Part shown: piece after piece, positions 18,528-27,761 of the stretch | Layout: every line of letters begins with the position of its first letter | How positions within the stretch are numbered: the stretch's first letter is position 1 | NCBI GenBank assembly: GCA_965227945.1 | Contig: CBDDGQ010000005.1 | Coordinates: forward strand, 124,001 to 188,000 | DNA from: Azorhizobium sp965227945 | GTDB taxonomy: Bacteria; Pseudomonadota; Alphaproteobacteria; Rhizobiales; Xanthobacteraceae | Reading direction: 5' to 3' | DNA: 64,000 nucleotides | Position numbers and translations under genes: made by a program | Notes under the pieces: generated by a model | Database searches by the model: none | What the model saw: the letters and a program-made list of their open reading frames with translations, nothing else | What the model was told of the DNA's origin: nothing

Positions 18528-19367
18528 TCACGCTCCGTAGCGCTTCAGGGCAATGGATTCCGCCAGCACCACCAGGGCATAGAGCGCCAGGCCGATGACG
18601 CAGAGCAGGATGATGGCGGCGAAGATCAGGGCCATCTCCGCCTGCGAGGCGGCAAACAGGATCATGTAGCCGAGCCCCGCCTGGGCGGTGATGAACTCGC
18701 CCACGATCACCCCGATCATGGAAAAGGTGATGGCGATCTTCAGGCCGGAGAAGATGTGCGGCACGGCGGCAGGAAAGCGCACCTGCGTATAGACCTTCCA
18801 CCCGCGCGCCCCCACCGCCTGACACAGGCGCAGCAGGTCGCGGTCCACCGAGGTGAGGCCGGTGAGCGTGGCCACCACCACCGGAAAGAACGAGATGAAC
18901 ACGCTGAACGTCACCCGCGACGGGCTGCCGATGCCCAGCCAGACAATGAACAGCGGCGCCAGCGCGATCTTGGGGATCAGCTGGAAGAAGACGATGTTGG
19001 GATAGAGCGCCTGCCGCGCCAGCCGCGAGGCGCTCACCAGCACCGCCAGCGAGATGCCCAACACCAAAGAGATCAGGAAGCCGGCGATGGTTTCCAGCGT
19101 GGTGGGCACGGCCTGCTGCAGCAGGAACGGCAGCGTCTCCCACAGCCGGACCGCCACCGCCGAGGGGGCGGGCAGCAGCACGTCGGGAATATGCCGAATC
19201 CGCACCACCGCCTCCCAGGCGGCGATCACCAGCGCGGCGGTGATCAGCGGCAGCAGCAGGGGCCGGCCCCGCGCCCGCAGCGCGGAGCGGGCGCGGGCGG
19301 CGCGGCCGGGGCGCGCGGTGGGGTGAGGCGGGTCGAGGGTCGGAGTCATCATATGGGTCGCCGTCAT
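18528..19367 (-). CDS. ABC transporter permease (SsuC/ThiX-type, BPD_transp_1)
   Basis: 279 residues with a ~45-residue Ala/Arg-rich start and about six membrane segments. The EAA loop region is visible (AVGARGWKVYTQVRFPAAVPHIFSGLK). This type serves importers of sulfonates, nitrate, taurine, pyrimidine and thiamine precursors. It is flanked by the ATPase (31 bp) and the RutB-like gene (4 bp). Several ATGs cluster near the start, so the first ~10 residues are uncertain. Confidence 0.88.
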   Translation of the reverse strand: MTATHMMTPTLDPPHPTARPGRAARARSALRARGRPLLLPLITAALVIAAWEAVVRIRHIPDVLLPAPSAVAVRLWETLPFLLQQAVPTTLETIAGFLISLVLGISLAVLVSASRLARQALYPNIVFFQLIPKIALAPLFIVWLGIGSPSRVTFSVFISFFPVVVATLTGLTSVDRDLLRLCQAVGARGWKVYTQVRFPAAVPHIFSGLKIAITFSMIGVIVGEFITAQAGLGYMILFAASQAEMALIFAAIILLCVIGLALYALVVLAESIALKRYGA

Positions 19368-19398
19368 GGGGCAGGCGTTCCGAGGCTGCGGGCGGGCC

Positions 19399-20217
19399 TC
19401 AATGGGCCTGCGGCGGGGTGCGGTGGATGGAGGCCTTCAGGTGCAGGTACAGATCATTGAAGGCGGGATCTGCCTCCACGCCGGGATCGCGGGGGCGCGC
19501 GAACGGCACCTGGATGTCCTCGATGATGGTGGAGGGGCGGCGCCCCATCACCAGGATGCGATCCGAGAGGAAGATGGCCTCGCGGATGGAGTGGGTGATG
19601 AAGATCGCCGTCTTGCGTGTGGTGTCCCAGATCCGCGCCAGCGCCAGCCCCATCTCGTCGCGGGTGATGGCGTCGAGGGCGGAGAAGGGCTCGTCCATCA
19701 GCAGAATGCGCGGATCATTGATGAGCGCCCGGGCCAGCGCCACCCTTTGGCGCATGCCGCCGGAGAGTTCGCGCGGGCGTTTGTGGCGGAACGCCCACAG
19801 ATCCACCATGCGCAGCAGGTGTTCGGCGCGGGCCTCATCTTCCGGCAGCACCGGCCGGCACATGCTGACCGGGAACAGCACATTGTCGCGCACGCTGCGC
19901 CAGGGCAGCAGGGTGGGGTCCTGGAACATCATGCCGGCGCTGGTCTGCGGCCCGGTCACCGCCAGCCCATCGAGGGTGATGGCGCCGGAGGTGGCGGGCT
20001 CAAGCCCCGCCACCATCAGCATCAAGGTGCTCTTGCCGCAGCCGGACGGACCGAGGATGGAGACGAAATCGCCGCGGGCGATGTCGAAGCTGGCCTGCGC
20101 CACCGCCTCCACCGCGCCGGACGGGGTCTCATACACCTTGCGCACCGCGCGGGCGGTGATGGCCTGGAACGGCGCGGCATCGGGCGTCGCCTGCGGAAGG
20201 TCGGGCGTGATGCTCAT
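19399..20217 (-). CDS. ABC transporter ATPase (SsuB/TauB-type)
   Basis: 272 residues; the ATG overlaps the binding-protein stop codon (ATGA). Walker A GPSGCGKST, signature LSGGMRQRVALARAL, Walker B ILLMDEPFSALDAITRDEM and the switch FITHSIREA are all present. It energises the neighbouring permease. Confidence 0.9.
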   Translation of the reverse strand: MSITPDLPQATPDAAPFQAITARAVRKVYETPSGAVEAVAQASFDIARGDFVSILGPSGCGKSTLMLMVAGLEPATSGAITLDGLAVTGPQTSAGMMFQDPTLLPWRSVRDNVLFPVSMCRPVLPEDEARAEHLLRMVDLWAFRHKRPRELSGGMRQRVALARALINDPRILLMDEPFSALDAITRDEMGLALARIWDTTRKTAIFITHSIREAIFLSDRILVMGRRPSTIIEDIQVPFARPRDPGVEADPAFNDLYLHLKASIHRTPPQAH

Positions 20218-21335
20218 CCCAGGATCGCGGCGTATTCGGCCACGTTCTTCTTCACCGCCGCCCATTGCGCCGGGCTGAGTTTGCCCGCGTCGCTGACGAA
20301 CTGGTTGGTGAACAGGGTGGCCGGATCGGGCCGCTTGGCATCCTTGGGGGCGCCATACGCCATCACCATGTCCACCATGCCGGCCGCCTTGGTCATGTCG
20401 GTGTAGCCGATGGCGTGCTGCTCCGCTTCGGGGGCCACCACGGTATAATGCATCAGCCCCTGGGAGATCACGGCGTTTTCCCGCCCGCCTTTGGTGATGG
20501 CGACTTCCGGCACTTCCTTGAGGAAGATGTCCACCCCCGCCTCGGGATCGTTCATGGCATAGACGAGGCCTTCCACCAGAGCATCGGTGACCGCCTTGCA
20601 CAGCTCCTTGTCCTTGGCGAGGGTCTCGGCGCGGGCCACCACCTGGCCGGCATAGAGCGAGACGTCATACTGGCTCCACAGCATGAAGCGGCAGGGCTGC
20701 TTCAGCGCCATCATCACCGGCACGCTGGAGGTGGCGATGGCGGTGATGGCATCCACCTGATTGTTGATGACGCTCTGCTCAAGAACGCGGTTGTCCATCT
20801 GCACCATGGTGATGGCGGAGGTATCGATGCCGGCCTTCTTGGCGAAGGCGGGCCAGTAAGGCGCCTCGGCGGAGGTGGGCACGGTGCCGATCTTCTTGCC
20901 CTCCAGGTCCTTGGGGGTCTTGATCGGGCTGTCGGCGCGCACGGCGATGCCCATGGTGGCGTCGTAGCCCAGCGTGCCCATGGCCACCAAAGGCAGGCCA
21001 CGGGCGGCGCCGAGGATGACGCCGCCGGCGAACACGAAGCCGAAATCGAACTCGCCCGCGCCCACCGCCTGGGCCGCCGCCACCGAGCCGAAGCCGCGCG
21101 AGATGCTCACATCCAGCCCGCGCTTCTTGAAGAAGCCCTGGTTCTTGGCGACATAGGTAAAGAGCGTGGAGCCGTTGGCCAGCCAGGGCAGGGTCAGCTT
21201 GAGGCTGCGGCTCTGGGCAATGGCCGGGGTGGCGAGGCGCAGGCCGGCAGCGGCGCCGAGCGCCAGCGCGCCGCCCGCCTTCAGCACGGTGCGGCGGGAG
21301 GCGGGGCGGATCAGGGAGGGGGTGTCGTTCGGCAT
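20214..21335 (-). CDS. NMT1/THI5-type ABC substrate-binding protein
   Basis: 373 residues. The N-terminus has a twin-arginine-like signal (RRTVLKAGGALALGAAAG, cleavage near PAIAQ). The mature protein has the NMT1/SsuA fold marks: LPWLANGSTLFTYVAKNQGFFKKRGL, then VGAGEFDFGF and LEGKKIGTVPTSAEAPY. It delivers the ligand to the permease/ATPase pair in the periplasm. Gene order (binding protein, ATPase, permease, RutB, RutD) suggests the ligand is a ureide, amide or pyrimidine-like compound. Confidence 0.88.
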   Translation of the reverse strand: MPNDTPSLIRPASRRTVLKAGGALALGAAAGLRLATPAIAQSRSLKLTLPWLANGSTLFTYVAKNQGFFKKRGLDVSISRGFGSVAAAQAVGAGEFDFGFVFAGGVILGAARGLPLVAMGTLGYDATMGIAVRADSPIKTPKDLEGKKIGTVPTSAEAPYWPAFAKKAGIDTSAITMVQMDNRVLEQSVINNQVDAITAIATSSVPVMMALKQPCRFMLWSQYDVSLYAGQVVARAETLAKDKELCKAVTDALVEGLVYAMNDPEAGVDIFLKEVPEVAITKGGRENAVISQGLMHYTVVAPEAEQHAIGYTDMTKAAGMVDMVMAYGAPKDAKRPDPATLFTNQFVSDAGKLSPAQWAAVKKNVAEYAAILG

Positions 21336-21467
21336 CGGTCGGGAAGTCCTTCTTCAGCTATGCAGAAAACGCTTACTTCGCCTTACCCGATCTCAAGCCA
21401 GAATCGTGCCAGTTGCGAGAGCCGAAAAACCGCCCAGGCGAAATGGCGATTTCCGCTGAGCGGGGGC

Positions 21468-21935
21468 TCATTCCACCTCGAAAATGCCGTCCACTTCGAC
21501 GCTGGCTCCGGCCGGAAGGGTGGCGACACCCACCGCCGTGCGGGCGTGGCGGCCGGCTTCACCGAACAGCGCGAACATGAGGTCCGAAGCCCCATTGATG
21601 ACCTTCGGCACATCGGGATAGCCCGGCATGGCATAGACGAAGCCGCCCAGGCGGTGGCAAGCGACCACCTTGTCCAGGTCGCCGTCGAGCGCCTGCGCCA
21701 GCGCGGCCAACAGGTTGAGCGCGCACAATTGCGCCGCCTGCTGCCCTGCCGCCAGATCATGAGCGGCGCCCACGGGGCCGGAAAAGCGCACCTCGCCATT
21801 CCACTCGCAGATCTGGCCGGCGAGATAGAGCGTGCGGCCCATGCGCGAGAACGGCTTGAACGCCCCCCGCGGCGGCGGCACCGGCGGCAGTTCCAGGCCG
21901 AGGGCGCGCAGGCGCCCGGCAACGATCCCCGTCAT
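21468..21935 (-). CDS. RidA/YjgF-family protein
   Basis: 155 residues, the longer RidA subtype. Typical segments are FSRMGRTLYLAGQICEWNGEV, LNLLAALAQALDGDLDKVV, and the late Arg in GRHARTAVGVATLPAGASVEVD that matches the imine-binding Arg of RidA. The start was chosen at the ATG behind AAGGGGG (a longer frame begins 54 bp upstream). RidA proteins hydrolyse reactive enamines/imines such as aminoacrylate. It lies 132 bp upstream of the ABC operon on the same strand, so it may be in the same transcript and act like RutC. Confidence 0.85.
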   Translation of the reverse strand: MTGIVAGRLRALGLELPPVPPPRGAFKPFSRMGRTLYLAGQICEWNGEVRFSGPVGAAHDLAAGQQAAQLCALNLLAALAQALDGDLDKVVACHRLGGFVYAMPGYPDVPKVINGASDLMFALFGEAGRHARTAVGVATLPAGASVEVDGIFEVE

Positions 21936-22216
21936 GCCCACCCCCTTGCGGAGGGGGATGTGGCGCCGCGCATGGGGGCGGCTCCCCATGAGGGAGTACG
22001 CATAACATGCTTACATAATGACCAGGCGAATGTGGCATCTTGTGTCGGACGCATGGATCTATCTCATTGTAATTTATGATGTGAGAAAGCCGGTCACGTT
22101 TACCGCTGGGCCCTCAGCGGAAATGGGAAGAGGTGTTTAATCACCAATTGCCTTTTCAAAATGCGCCCCTTGGGGCGGAGCGAACAGGCTTTGGGCACCC
22201 TGCCACCGTCAGGACC

Positions 22217-22963
22217 TCAGTGTTCTGCCAGCAGCCGGCCCCGCCCGGCGAACTGATCGGCGATGCCGCAGCGGCGCAGCGCGCTCCAATAGGTGGCGGC
22301 ATTGATGGCGATCACCGGCAGTCCCAGCCAGCGTTCGGCCTCGTCGGCAATGTCGGTGACGGCCAGGTCCGTGCCCGCCTGCACGATGGCATCCACGCCT
22401 GCGGCGGCCAGGGTCTTCAGGCCCTCACGAATGTCCGCGTCGGTGGCGTGGGCGATCTGCACCTCGCTCGGGCGCATCAGGCTATGCACCTGCGCCACCT
22501 CATAGCCATGGTCGGCGAAATAGCGCGCCACATGGGCGTCGCCCACCGGCTGGTAGGGGGTGAGAATGCCGATGCGCCGCACCTGCGGGAACCGCCCCAG
22601 CGCCTCGACGCAGGCCGCGGAACCCATGCTCACGCGCACCCCGGCGCGGGCTTCCAGGCGGGCCAGAAGCGCGGCGCCGCCAGGCTTTCCGCCCCAAAAG
22701 GTGGGAATGGACATGCCCATGACGAGGTGGTCCGGCTTGCAGGTCATCACCCGGTCCACCGCCCCGAACAGGTCCGGCCCGATGGCCTCCACCATGGCTT
22801 CGAATTCGGTGTCATTGGTCAGGGGAAGATCCGGAATATGAATGCGTCCCACATGGTTCGTCACCCCGGCCGGGCGCATGGCGTCGGTCTCCGGCTGCAC
22901 CGTGGTGTTGGTCGAGGGAATGATAATGCCGATCTTCAGGCGATAGCCGAGCCGGTCTGTCAT
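22217..22963 (-). CDS. Maleate isomerase / arylmalonate decarboxylase family protein lacking both usual catalytic cysteines
   Basis: 248 residues of the Asp/Glu racemase superfamily. IGIIIPSTNTTVQPE is the family start and WLGLPVIAINAATYW the family end. In maleate isomerases two Cys flank the substrate. Here the first position lies in HLVMGMSIPTFWGG and the second in AIVQAGTDLAV, and neither has Cys. Remaining cysteines (in VMTCKPD, SAACVEA, RRCGIAD) are outside those motifs. It therefore may use another chemistry or have a different role. It is convergent with nothing and divergent from the Mo-hydroxylase genes, which suggests a shared pathway. ATG follows GGAAGG on the minus strand. Confidence 0.75.
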   Translation of the reverse strand: MTDRLGYRLKIGIIIPSTNTTVQPETDAMRPAGVTNHVGRIHIPDLPLTNDTEFEAMVEAIGPDLFGAVDRVMTCKPDHLVMGMSIPTFWGGKPGGAALLARLEARAGVRVSMGSAACVEALGRFPQVRRIGILTPYQPVGDAHVARYFADHGYEVAQVHSLMRPSEVQIAHATDADIREGLKTLAAAGVDAIVQAGTDLAVTDIADEAERWLGLPVIAINAATYWSALRRCGIADQFAGRGRLLAEH

Positions 22964-23104
22964 GGGAAGGTTCCTTTGGGTCCGTTCCTTAGAGCTTGCG
23001 TCGGGTAGTCCCCGCATCTGGCAAACGCCTTGCAAGGACTGCGACGCCCTCCCGCTGCAAGTTGGATGCCGATTGCGCAGCGCTCTAAAACCGACCGGAC
23101 CGTG

Positions 23105-23992
23105 ATGCCCCTGCCTTCGCCTGCGCCCCGCCTCGCCGTGCATCGCTCCCGCCATCTCATGGCGCCGTTCCGCGTGTTGCGGCCCGGCAGCTTTGCTGTG
23201 GCGCGACGCATCCTGGATGAAGACCCGCACGCGGTGCCCATGGCCGGGGGCCTGGATCTGGTGAACCGCATGAAGACCGGCGGCGGGCCGGCCACGGTGG
23301 TGTGGCTGGGTGGCATCGCCGGCGCCGATGCCATCGCCCGCGCGGGCGATCATCTGGTGCTCGGGGCCACCTGCCGCCACGACCAATTGGCCCAGAGCCC
23401 GCTGGTGCGCGCGGCGTTTCCGGATCTGGCGGCGGTGTGGGCGAGCCTCGCCACTATCCGCATCCGCAGCCAGGGCAGCCTGGTGGGCAACCTCATGGCG
23501 GAAGTCCCGGCCTATGAGGCGGCCGGGCTGCTCATGGCGATCGGCGCCACGCTGTCGGTGCTGCTGCCGGGCGGCGATGAGGCGGCGCTGCCGGTGACCG
23601 CCTTGGGCGATGCCGCCGGGGCGGCGCTGCCCCTGCCGAGCCTCGTCACCGCCATCCGCATTCCCTTGCCCGGTCCCGACCGCATGCGGCGCCTGATCTA
23701 CGACCGCTCCCTGCGGCCGGCGCTTTCGGTGGCGCTCAGCCTGGATGTGACCGCCGGGGTGATCGCCTGCGCCCGTGCCGTGCTGGGCGGCTGCCACCCC
23801 CGCCCCCTGGTGCGGACCCTGCCGGTCGAAGGCATGGCACCCCACACCTTGCCGCGCGACGCGCGCACTTTGGCCGAGGCGGTGTTCGGCGACCTGCCGC
23901 CGCCCACCGTGCCCTGGGCGGGAGAGGCGGACTATCGCCCGCGCATGGCGCCGCTGCTGCTGTCGCGGCTCTTGCAGGCGGCCGCCCGATGA
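23105..23992 (+). CDS. FAD-binding subunit of molybdenum hydroxylase (CoxM-like)
   Basis: About 295 residues. FRVLRPGSFAVARRIL begins the FAD domain, AGGLDLV stands in for the AGGT FAD loop, and SQGSLVGNLMAEVPAYEA replaces the usual GTIGGNLA(H)ADP second loop, so both FAD motifs are degenerate. A C-terminal CO-dehydrogenase flavoprotein domain follows. The subunit transfers electrons from the FeS domain to its acceptor. Its stop overlaps the start of the fused FeS-Mo gene. The start is uncertain; ATG at 23105 or 23159 are both possible, neither with a strong ribosome site. Confidence 0.75.
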   Translation: MPLPSPAPRLAVHRSRHLMAPFRVLRPGSFAVARRILDEDPHAVPMAGGLDLVNRMKTGGGPATVVWLGGIAGADAIARAGDHLVLGATCRHDQLAQSPLVRAAFPDLAAVWASLATIRIRSQGSLVGNLMAEVPAYEAAGLLMAIGATLSVLLPGGDEAALPVTALGDAAGAALPLPSLVTAIRIPLPGPDRMRRLIYDRSLRPALSVALSLDVTAGVIACARAVLGGCHPRPLVRTLPVEGMAPHTLPRDARTLAEAVFGDLPPPTVPWAGEADYRPRMAPLLLSRLLQAAAR

Positions 23993-26772
23993 GCGCCATC
24001 TCCTTCACCCTGGACGGCGCCGCCGTCACGTTGCCGGGCGATGCCCCTGGCGTGCTGGCGGATGCCCTGTCCGGTGCCTGTGCTCGCTCCAGCGTGCGCG
24101 TGGTGTGCGACCATGGCGCCTGCGGCGCCTGCACGGTGCTGGTGGACGGCGTGCCCACTACTGCCTGCAGCACCCTGACCCAGACCATGGACGGCCGCGC
24201 CATCACGACCCTTCAGGGCCTGCGCCCGCCGGGGGCCGCGCCCACCGCCGTGCAGCTGGCCTTTGTGGAGGGCAGCGCGTTCCAATGCGGCATGTGCACG
24301 CCGGGCATGGTGCTGCTGGCGGAGGCGCTGCTGGAGCGCACCCCCGATCCCTCCCGCGCCGAGGTTCGGGCCTGGATGGGCGCCAATATCTGCCGCTGCA
24401 CCGGCTATCGCGCCATCGAGGATGCGGTGCTCCTGGCCGCGCGGCTGCGGCAGGACGGCGAGGGCGTGCCGGGAACACCCTGGCGGGCGGAGCAGACCGC
24501 CAAGGTCACCGGCCAGCCCTTCTTCACCATGGACATGACCTTGCCGGGCCTGCTGGAGGCCAAGATCCTGCGCAGTCCCCATGCGCACGCCCGCATCACC
24601 GCCATCCGCACCGATGCGGCGCGGGCGCTGCCGGGGGTCCATGCGGTGGTCACCGGCGCCGATGTGGCGACGCTGCCCGAGCCCTTCTATGGCCTGTGGG
24701 TGAAGGACCAGCCGTTGCTGGCCATCGACACCGTGCGCCATGAGGGCGACCCGGTGGCAGCGGTGGCCGCCTGCGATGCCGCGACCGCTCTGGCCGCCCT
24801 GGCCCTGATCGAGGTGGACTATGAGCTGCTGCCCACCATCGCCACCTTGGATGCGGCGCTGGCGCCCGGCGCGGTGACATTGTTCGCGGGGCCGAGCCTG
24901 GGAGCGGTGCCGGCCCATGGGGCGGGCGTCACCGCCCTGATGGAGCCGGCGCCCAACGTGCTCTATTCCTTCCGGCACCAGATGGGCGATGTGGGCGCGG
25001 CCTTCGCGGGCGCCGCGCATGTGTTCACGGATACCTTCCACTTCTCGCGCATGTCCCATGCCCAGTTGGAGCCGATCATCACCTTGGCCCGGCCCATGGG
25101 CGAGGGGTTCGAGCTGTGGTCCTCCAATCAGGACCCGTTCCTGCTGCGCCAGGACATTGGCGAGATCTTCGGCCTGCCGGAGCATCTGTTGCGGGTGCAT
25201 ACGCTGCATATCGGTGGCGCATTCGGGGTGAAGAGTTTCTGCAAGCTGGAGCCGCTAACCGTGCTGCTGGCGCACAAGGCCGGGCGTGCGGTGCGCCTCG
25301 CGCTGACCGTGGATGAGGGCTTCGTCACCTTGTCCCAGCATGCGGCGCGGCTGACGCTGGAAACGGCGGTGGCCGCCGACGGCACTTTCCTGGCTCGCCG
25401 CTCGGACATCCTGCTGGACGGCGGCGCCTATGCGGACGGCAGCGCGCTGGTGGCCGACAAGGTGGGCTATCGCATCGGCGGGCCCTATCTCTGGCAGGCG
25501 TTGGACAGTCACGCCCGGGCGGTGCGCACCAATACGGTGCCGGCGGGCTCGTTCCGGGGCTTCGGCGGCACCCAGGCAGCCTGGGCCTCGGAGAGCCAGA
25601 TCGACATGATCGCCCGCCGGCTGGGACTCGATCCGCTGGACTTGCGGCGACGCAATTTGCTGCCGCCGGGCGATCCGTTCCGCCCCGGCGACAGCGCCAT
25701 CGATTGCGATCTGGTGGCGGGGCTGGAGCTGGTGGCGCAGCGCATCGGCTGGGGCACGCGCACACCTGCCCTTGCGCCGCATCTGGCGCGGGGCAAGGGC
25801 CTCGCCATCGGCTTCAAGGATGCGGGCGGGCAGGGCCGCTATGCCCAGGCGCAGGTGAAAGTGCTGCCCGACGGCCACGCGGTCATCAGCTGCGCCACCG
25901 TGGACATGGGCCAGGGCGCCACCGAGGCGTTCCGGCGCATCGTCGGCGCGGTGCTGAAGATCGATCCCGCTTGGGTGACGCGGGCGGCGGTGGACACCGA
26001 CCAGACCGCCTTCGACCAGGGCACCCATGCCTCGTCTGCCACCGTGGTCACCGGCGAGGCGGTGCGCCGCGCGGCGGAGATGGTCCGCGCGCGCATTCTC
26101 GCCTTCGCCGCCGAGCGGCTGGGGGTAACGGAGGCGAGCCTGGACTATGCGGACGGGGCGATCCGCCACGGCAATGCGATCACGCCGCTCAAAACCCTGG
26201 CGCGGGCCTATTATGGCGGGCTGGGCACGGAATTTACCGGCGCGGGCGAGGTGAAGGTGGAAACCTGTCCCGCTGCGGCATTGAATGCGCAGATCGTGTA
26301 TTGGATGCCCAATTGGGTCGGCGTGGAACTGGAGGTGGATGTGGAGACGGGCAAGATCACCCTTCTCCATCTGGTCAGCGCGGCGGATGCCGGGCGGGCG
26401 CTGGTGCCGGAAGCGGTGCGCGGCCAGATCGAGGGGGCATCCATGCAGGCCATCGGCCAGGCGCTGTTCGAGCACATGGTGTTCGACGGCGCCCATCTCA
26501 GCAGCGACACGCCCCAGCGCTATCGCATGCCGCTGGCCACCGACCTGCCGGAGCTGTTCGAGGCCATCACTTTGGAGCAGGGGCTCGGGCGCGGGCCGTT
26601 CGGCGCCAAGGGGGTGGGGGAAGCGGGCATTCTGGGGGTGGCCAGCGCCATTGCCAATGCGCTGGAAGATGCGGTGGGCGTGCGCATCGCGTCGCTGCCC
26701 ATCACCCCGGACAAGGTGCTTGCCGCCCTCGATGCCAAGGCCGCAACCCTGGCCGGACAGGTCATTCCATGA
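23989..26772 (+). CDS. Fused [2Fe-2S] and molybdopterin subunits of a xanthine-dehydrogenase-family hydroxylase
   Basis: 927 residues joining what are usually two proteins. Residues 1-155 are the CoxS-like part with all eight cluster Cys: C40, C45, C48, C60 and C100, C103, C135, C137 (CxxCG motifs in CGMC and CRC). From about 168 comes the CoxL-like Mo subunit: RAEQTAKVTGQPFFT, SFRGFGGTQAAWASE, VDMGQGATEAFRRI, and the GVGEAGILG motif holding the catalytic Glu. Such enzymes hydroxylate N-heterocycles, aldehydes or purines with water. It overlaps the FAD-subunit stop and the TetR start (ATGA), a tight three-gene operon. Substrate unknown; an N-heterocycle fits the surrounding genes. Confidence 0.88.
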   Translation: MSAISFTLDGAAVTLPGDAPGVLADALSGACARSSVRVVCDHGACGACTVLVDGVPTTACSTLTQTMDGRAITTLQGLRPPGAAPTAVQLAFVEGSAFQCGMCTPGMVLLAEALLERTPDPSRAEVRAWMGANICRCTGYRAIEDAVLLAARLRQDGEGVPGTPWRAEQTAKVTGQPFFTMDMTLPGLLEAKILRSPHAHARITAIRTDAARALPGVHAVVTGADVATLPEPFYGLWVKDQPLLAIDTVRHEGDPVAAVAACDAATALAALALIEVDYELLPTIATLDAALAPGAVTLFAGPSLGAVPAHGAGVTALMEPAPNVLYSFRHQMGDVGAAFAGAAHVFTDTFHFSRMSHAQLEPIITLARPMGEGFELWSSNQDPFLLRQDIGEIFGLPEHLLRVHTLHIGGAFGVKSFCKLEPLTVLLAHKAGRAVRLALTVDEGFVTLSQHAARLTLETAVAADGTFLARRSDILLDGGAYADGSALVADKVGYRIGGPYLWQALDSHARAVRTNTVPAGSFRGFGGTQAAWASESQIDMIARRLGLDPLDLRRRNLLPPGDPFRPGDSAIDCDLVAGLELVAQRIGWGTRTPALAPHLARGKGLAIGFKDAGGQGRYAQAQVKVLPDGHAVISCATVDMGQGATEAFRRIVGAVLKIDPAWVTRAAVDTDQTAFDQGTHASSATVVTGEAVRRAAEMVRARILAFAAERLGVTEASLDYADGAIRHGNAITPLKTLARAYYGGLGTEFTGAGEVKVETCPAAALNAQIVYWMPNWVGVELEVDVETGKITLLHLVSAADAGRALVPEAVRGQIEGASMQAIGQALFEHMVFDGAHLSSDTPQRYRMPLATDLPELFEAITLEQGLGRGPFGAKGVGEAGILGVASAIANALEDAVGVRIASLPITPDKVLAALDAKAATLAGQVIP

Positions 26773-27518
26773 GCCCGCCCGCGAGCTCCGACGCGCCCGC
26801 GGTGGCAGAACCCAAGGCGCCACGCCGCCGCGCCAAGGCGGTGGCGCCCGCCGCGGTGCCGGCCCCGGCTGCCCCGGCGCGCCGGCCACGGGATGCCGCC
26901 GCCACGGCGGATCGCATCCTCCAGGCGGCCATCGCCGAATTTGCCGAGCATGGCTACACCGGCGCCCGCATCGATGCCATTGCCCGTCGGGCGGATGCGA
27001 ACATGCGCATGCTGTATCACTACTTCGGCAGCAAGAAAGCGCTGTATCTGCACGTGCTGGAGGCGGTGTTCGAGGACATCCGCATCCAGGAGCAGCGGCT
27101 CAACCTCCGCGACCTCGCCCCTCTGCCGGCGATGATCAAGCTGTTCGATTTCACCTATGCCCATTTTGCCGCCAACCCGCTGTTCATCCGCATCTTGGCC
27201 AGCGAAAACCTGCTGGGCGGCAAGCACCTGAAGAAGTCCACCAAGGTCTCGGCCATGTCCTCGCCGCTGATGGCGGCCATGGAGGAGGTGCTGACCCGTG
27301 GGGTGGCGGAGGGGGTGTTCCGGCCCGGCGTGGACCCGCTCCAGCTCTATGTGACCATGGTGGCCCTGAGCTATGTGCATATTTCCAACGCGCCGACACT
27401 GTCGCATCTGTTCAGCGTCAACCTGACCACGGCGCGCTGGCGGGCCGAGCGGCGCCGGCACGCCAGCGAGATGCTGTTGGCGTATCTGCAAAACCCGGCC
27501 CCCTCTGCCGGCGTCTGA
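26769..27518 (+). CDS. TetR-family regulator with basic Ala/Pro-rich N-terminus
   Basis: 249 residues; ATG overlaps the preceding stop. Residues 1-45 are Ala/Pro/Lys/Arg-rich (APRRRAKAVAPAA), then the TetR HTH: TADRILQAAIAEFAEHGYTGARIDAIARRADANMRMLYHYFGSK. The ligand domain (NPLFIRILASENLLGG, LYVTMVALSYVHISNAP) resembles RutR-type all-helical domains. Co-transcription with the Mo hydroxylase suggests it controls that operon, possibly also the divergent maleate-isomerase-like gene. No clear palindrome was found for it. The basic tail echoes the much longer tail of the TetR at the left edge. Confidence 0.85.
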   Translation: MSPPASSDAPAVAEPKAPRRRAKAVAPAAVPAPAAPARRPRDAAATADRILQAAIAEFAEHGYTGARIDAIARRADANMRMLYHYFGSKKALYLHVLEAVFEDIRIQEQRLNLRDLAPLPAMIKLFDFTYAHFAANPLFIRILASENLLGGKHLKKSTKVSAMSSPLMAAMEEVLTRGVAEGVFRPGVDPLQLYVTMVALSYVHISNAPTLSHLFSVNLTTARWRAERRRHASEMLLAYLQNPAPSAGV

Positions 27519-27761
27519 TCCGGCAAAACGGAGCAGGGCGCGTCCTGCGGCTCGAAGCCGAAGACGTGCTTTCCAATTCCGGGGTTCGGGCGCATTCCGG
27601 TAGGGATGCCGCGGCGGGCATCGTGATACGGGGATGTCGGATCTGGGAGCCGCTGGCCTGGTTTCGATCTGCCGCAGGTTGCTGCCAAGCCGGCACCGGA
27701 TGGGCGGCTATCAGCGATGGCACCTCACGTCCACGATCCCGCATGGCAAGAATGGCGACAA

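Noticed and set aside
17004..22963. Nicotinate-type pathway (NicD/NicF/NicE) as explanation for the hydrolases and isomerase-like gene
   Set aside because: The isochorismatase and alpha/beta hydrolase have RutB- and RutD-specific segments, and the isomerase-like protein lacks the Cys pair; the idea remains only as an alternative.
22990..23088. Inverted TTAGAGC / GCTCTAA arms about 85 bp apart before the Mo-hydroxylase genes, possible MITE
   Set aside because: Only 7-bp arms, no target duplication and no second copy noticed in the window; kept as an unproven idea.
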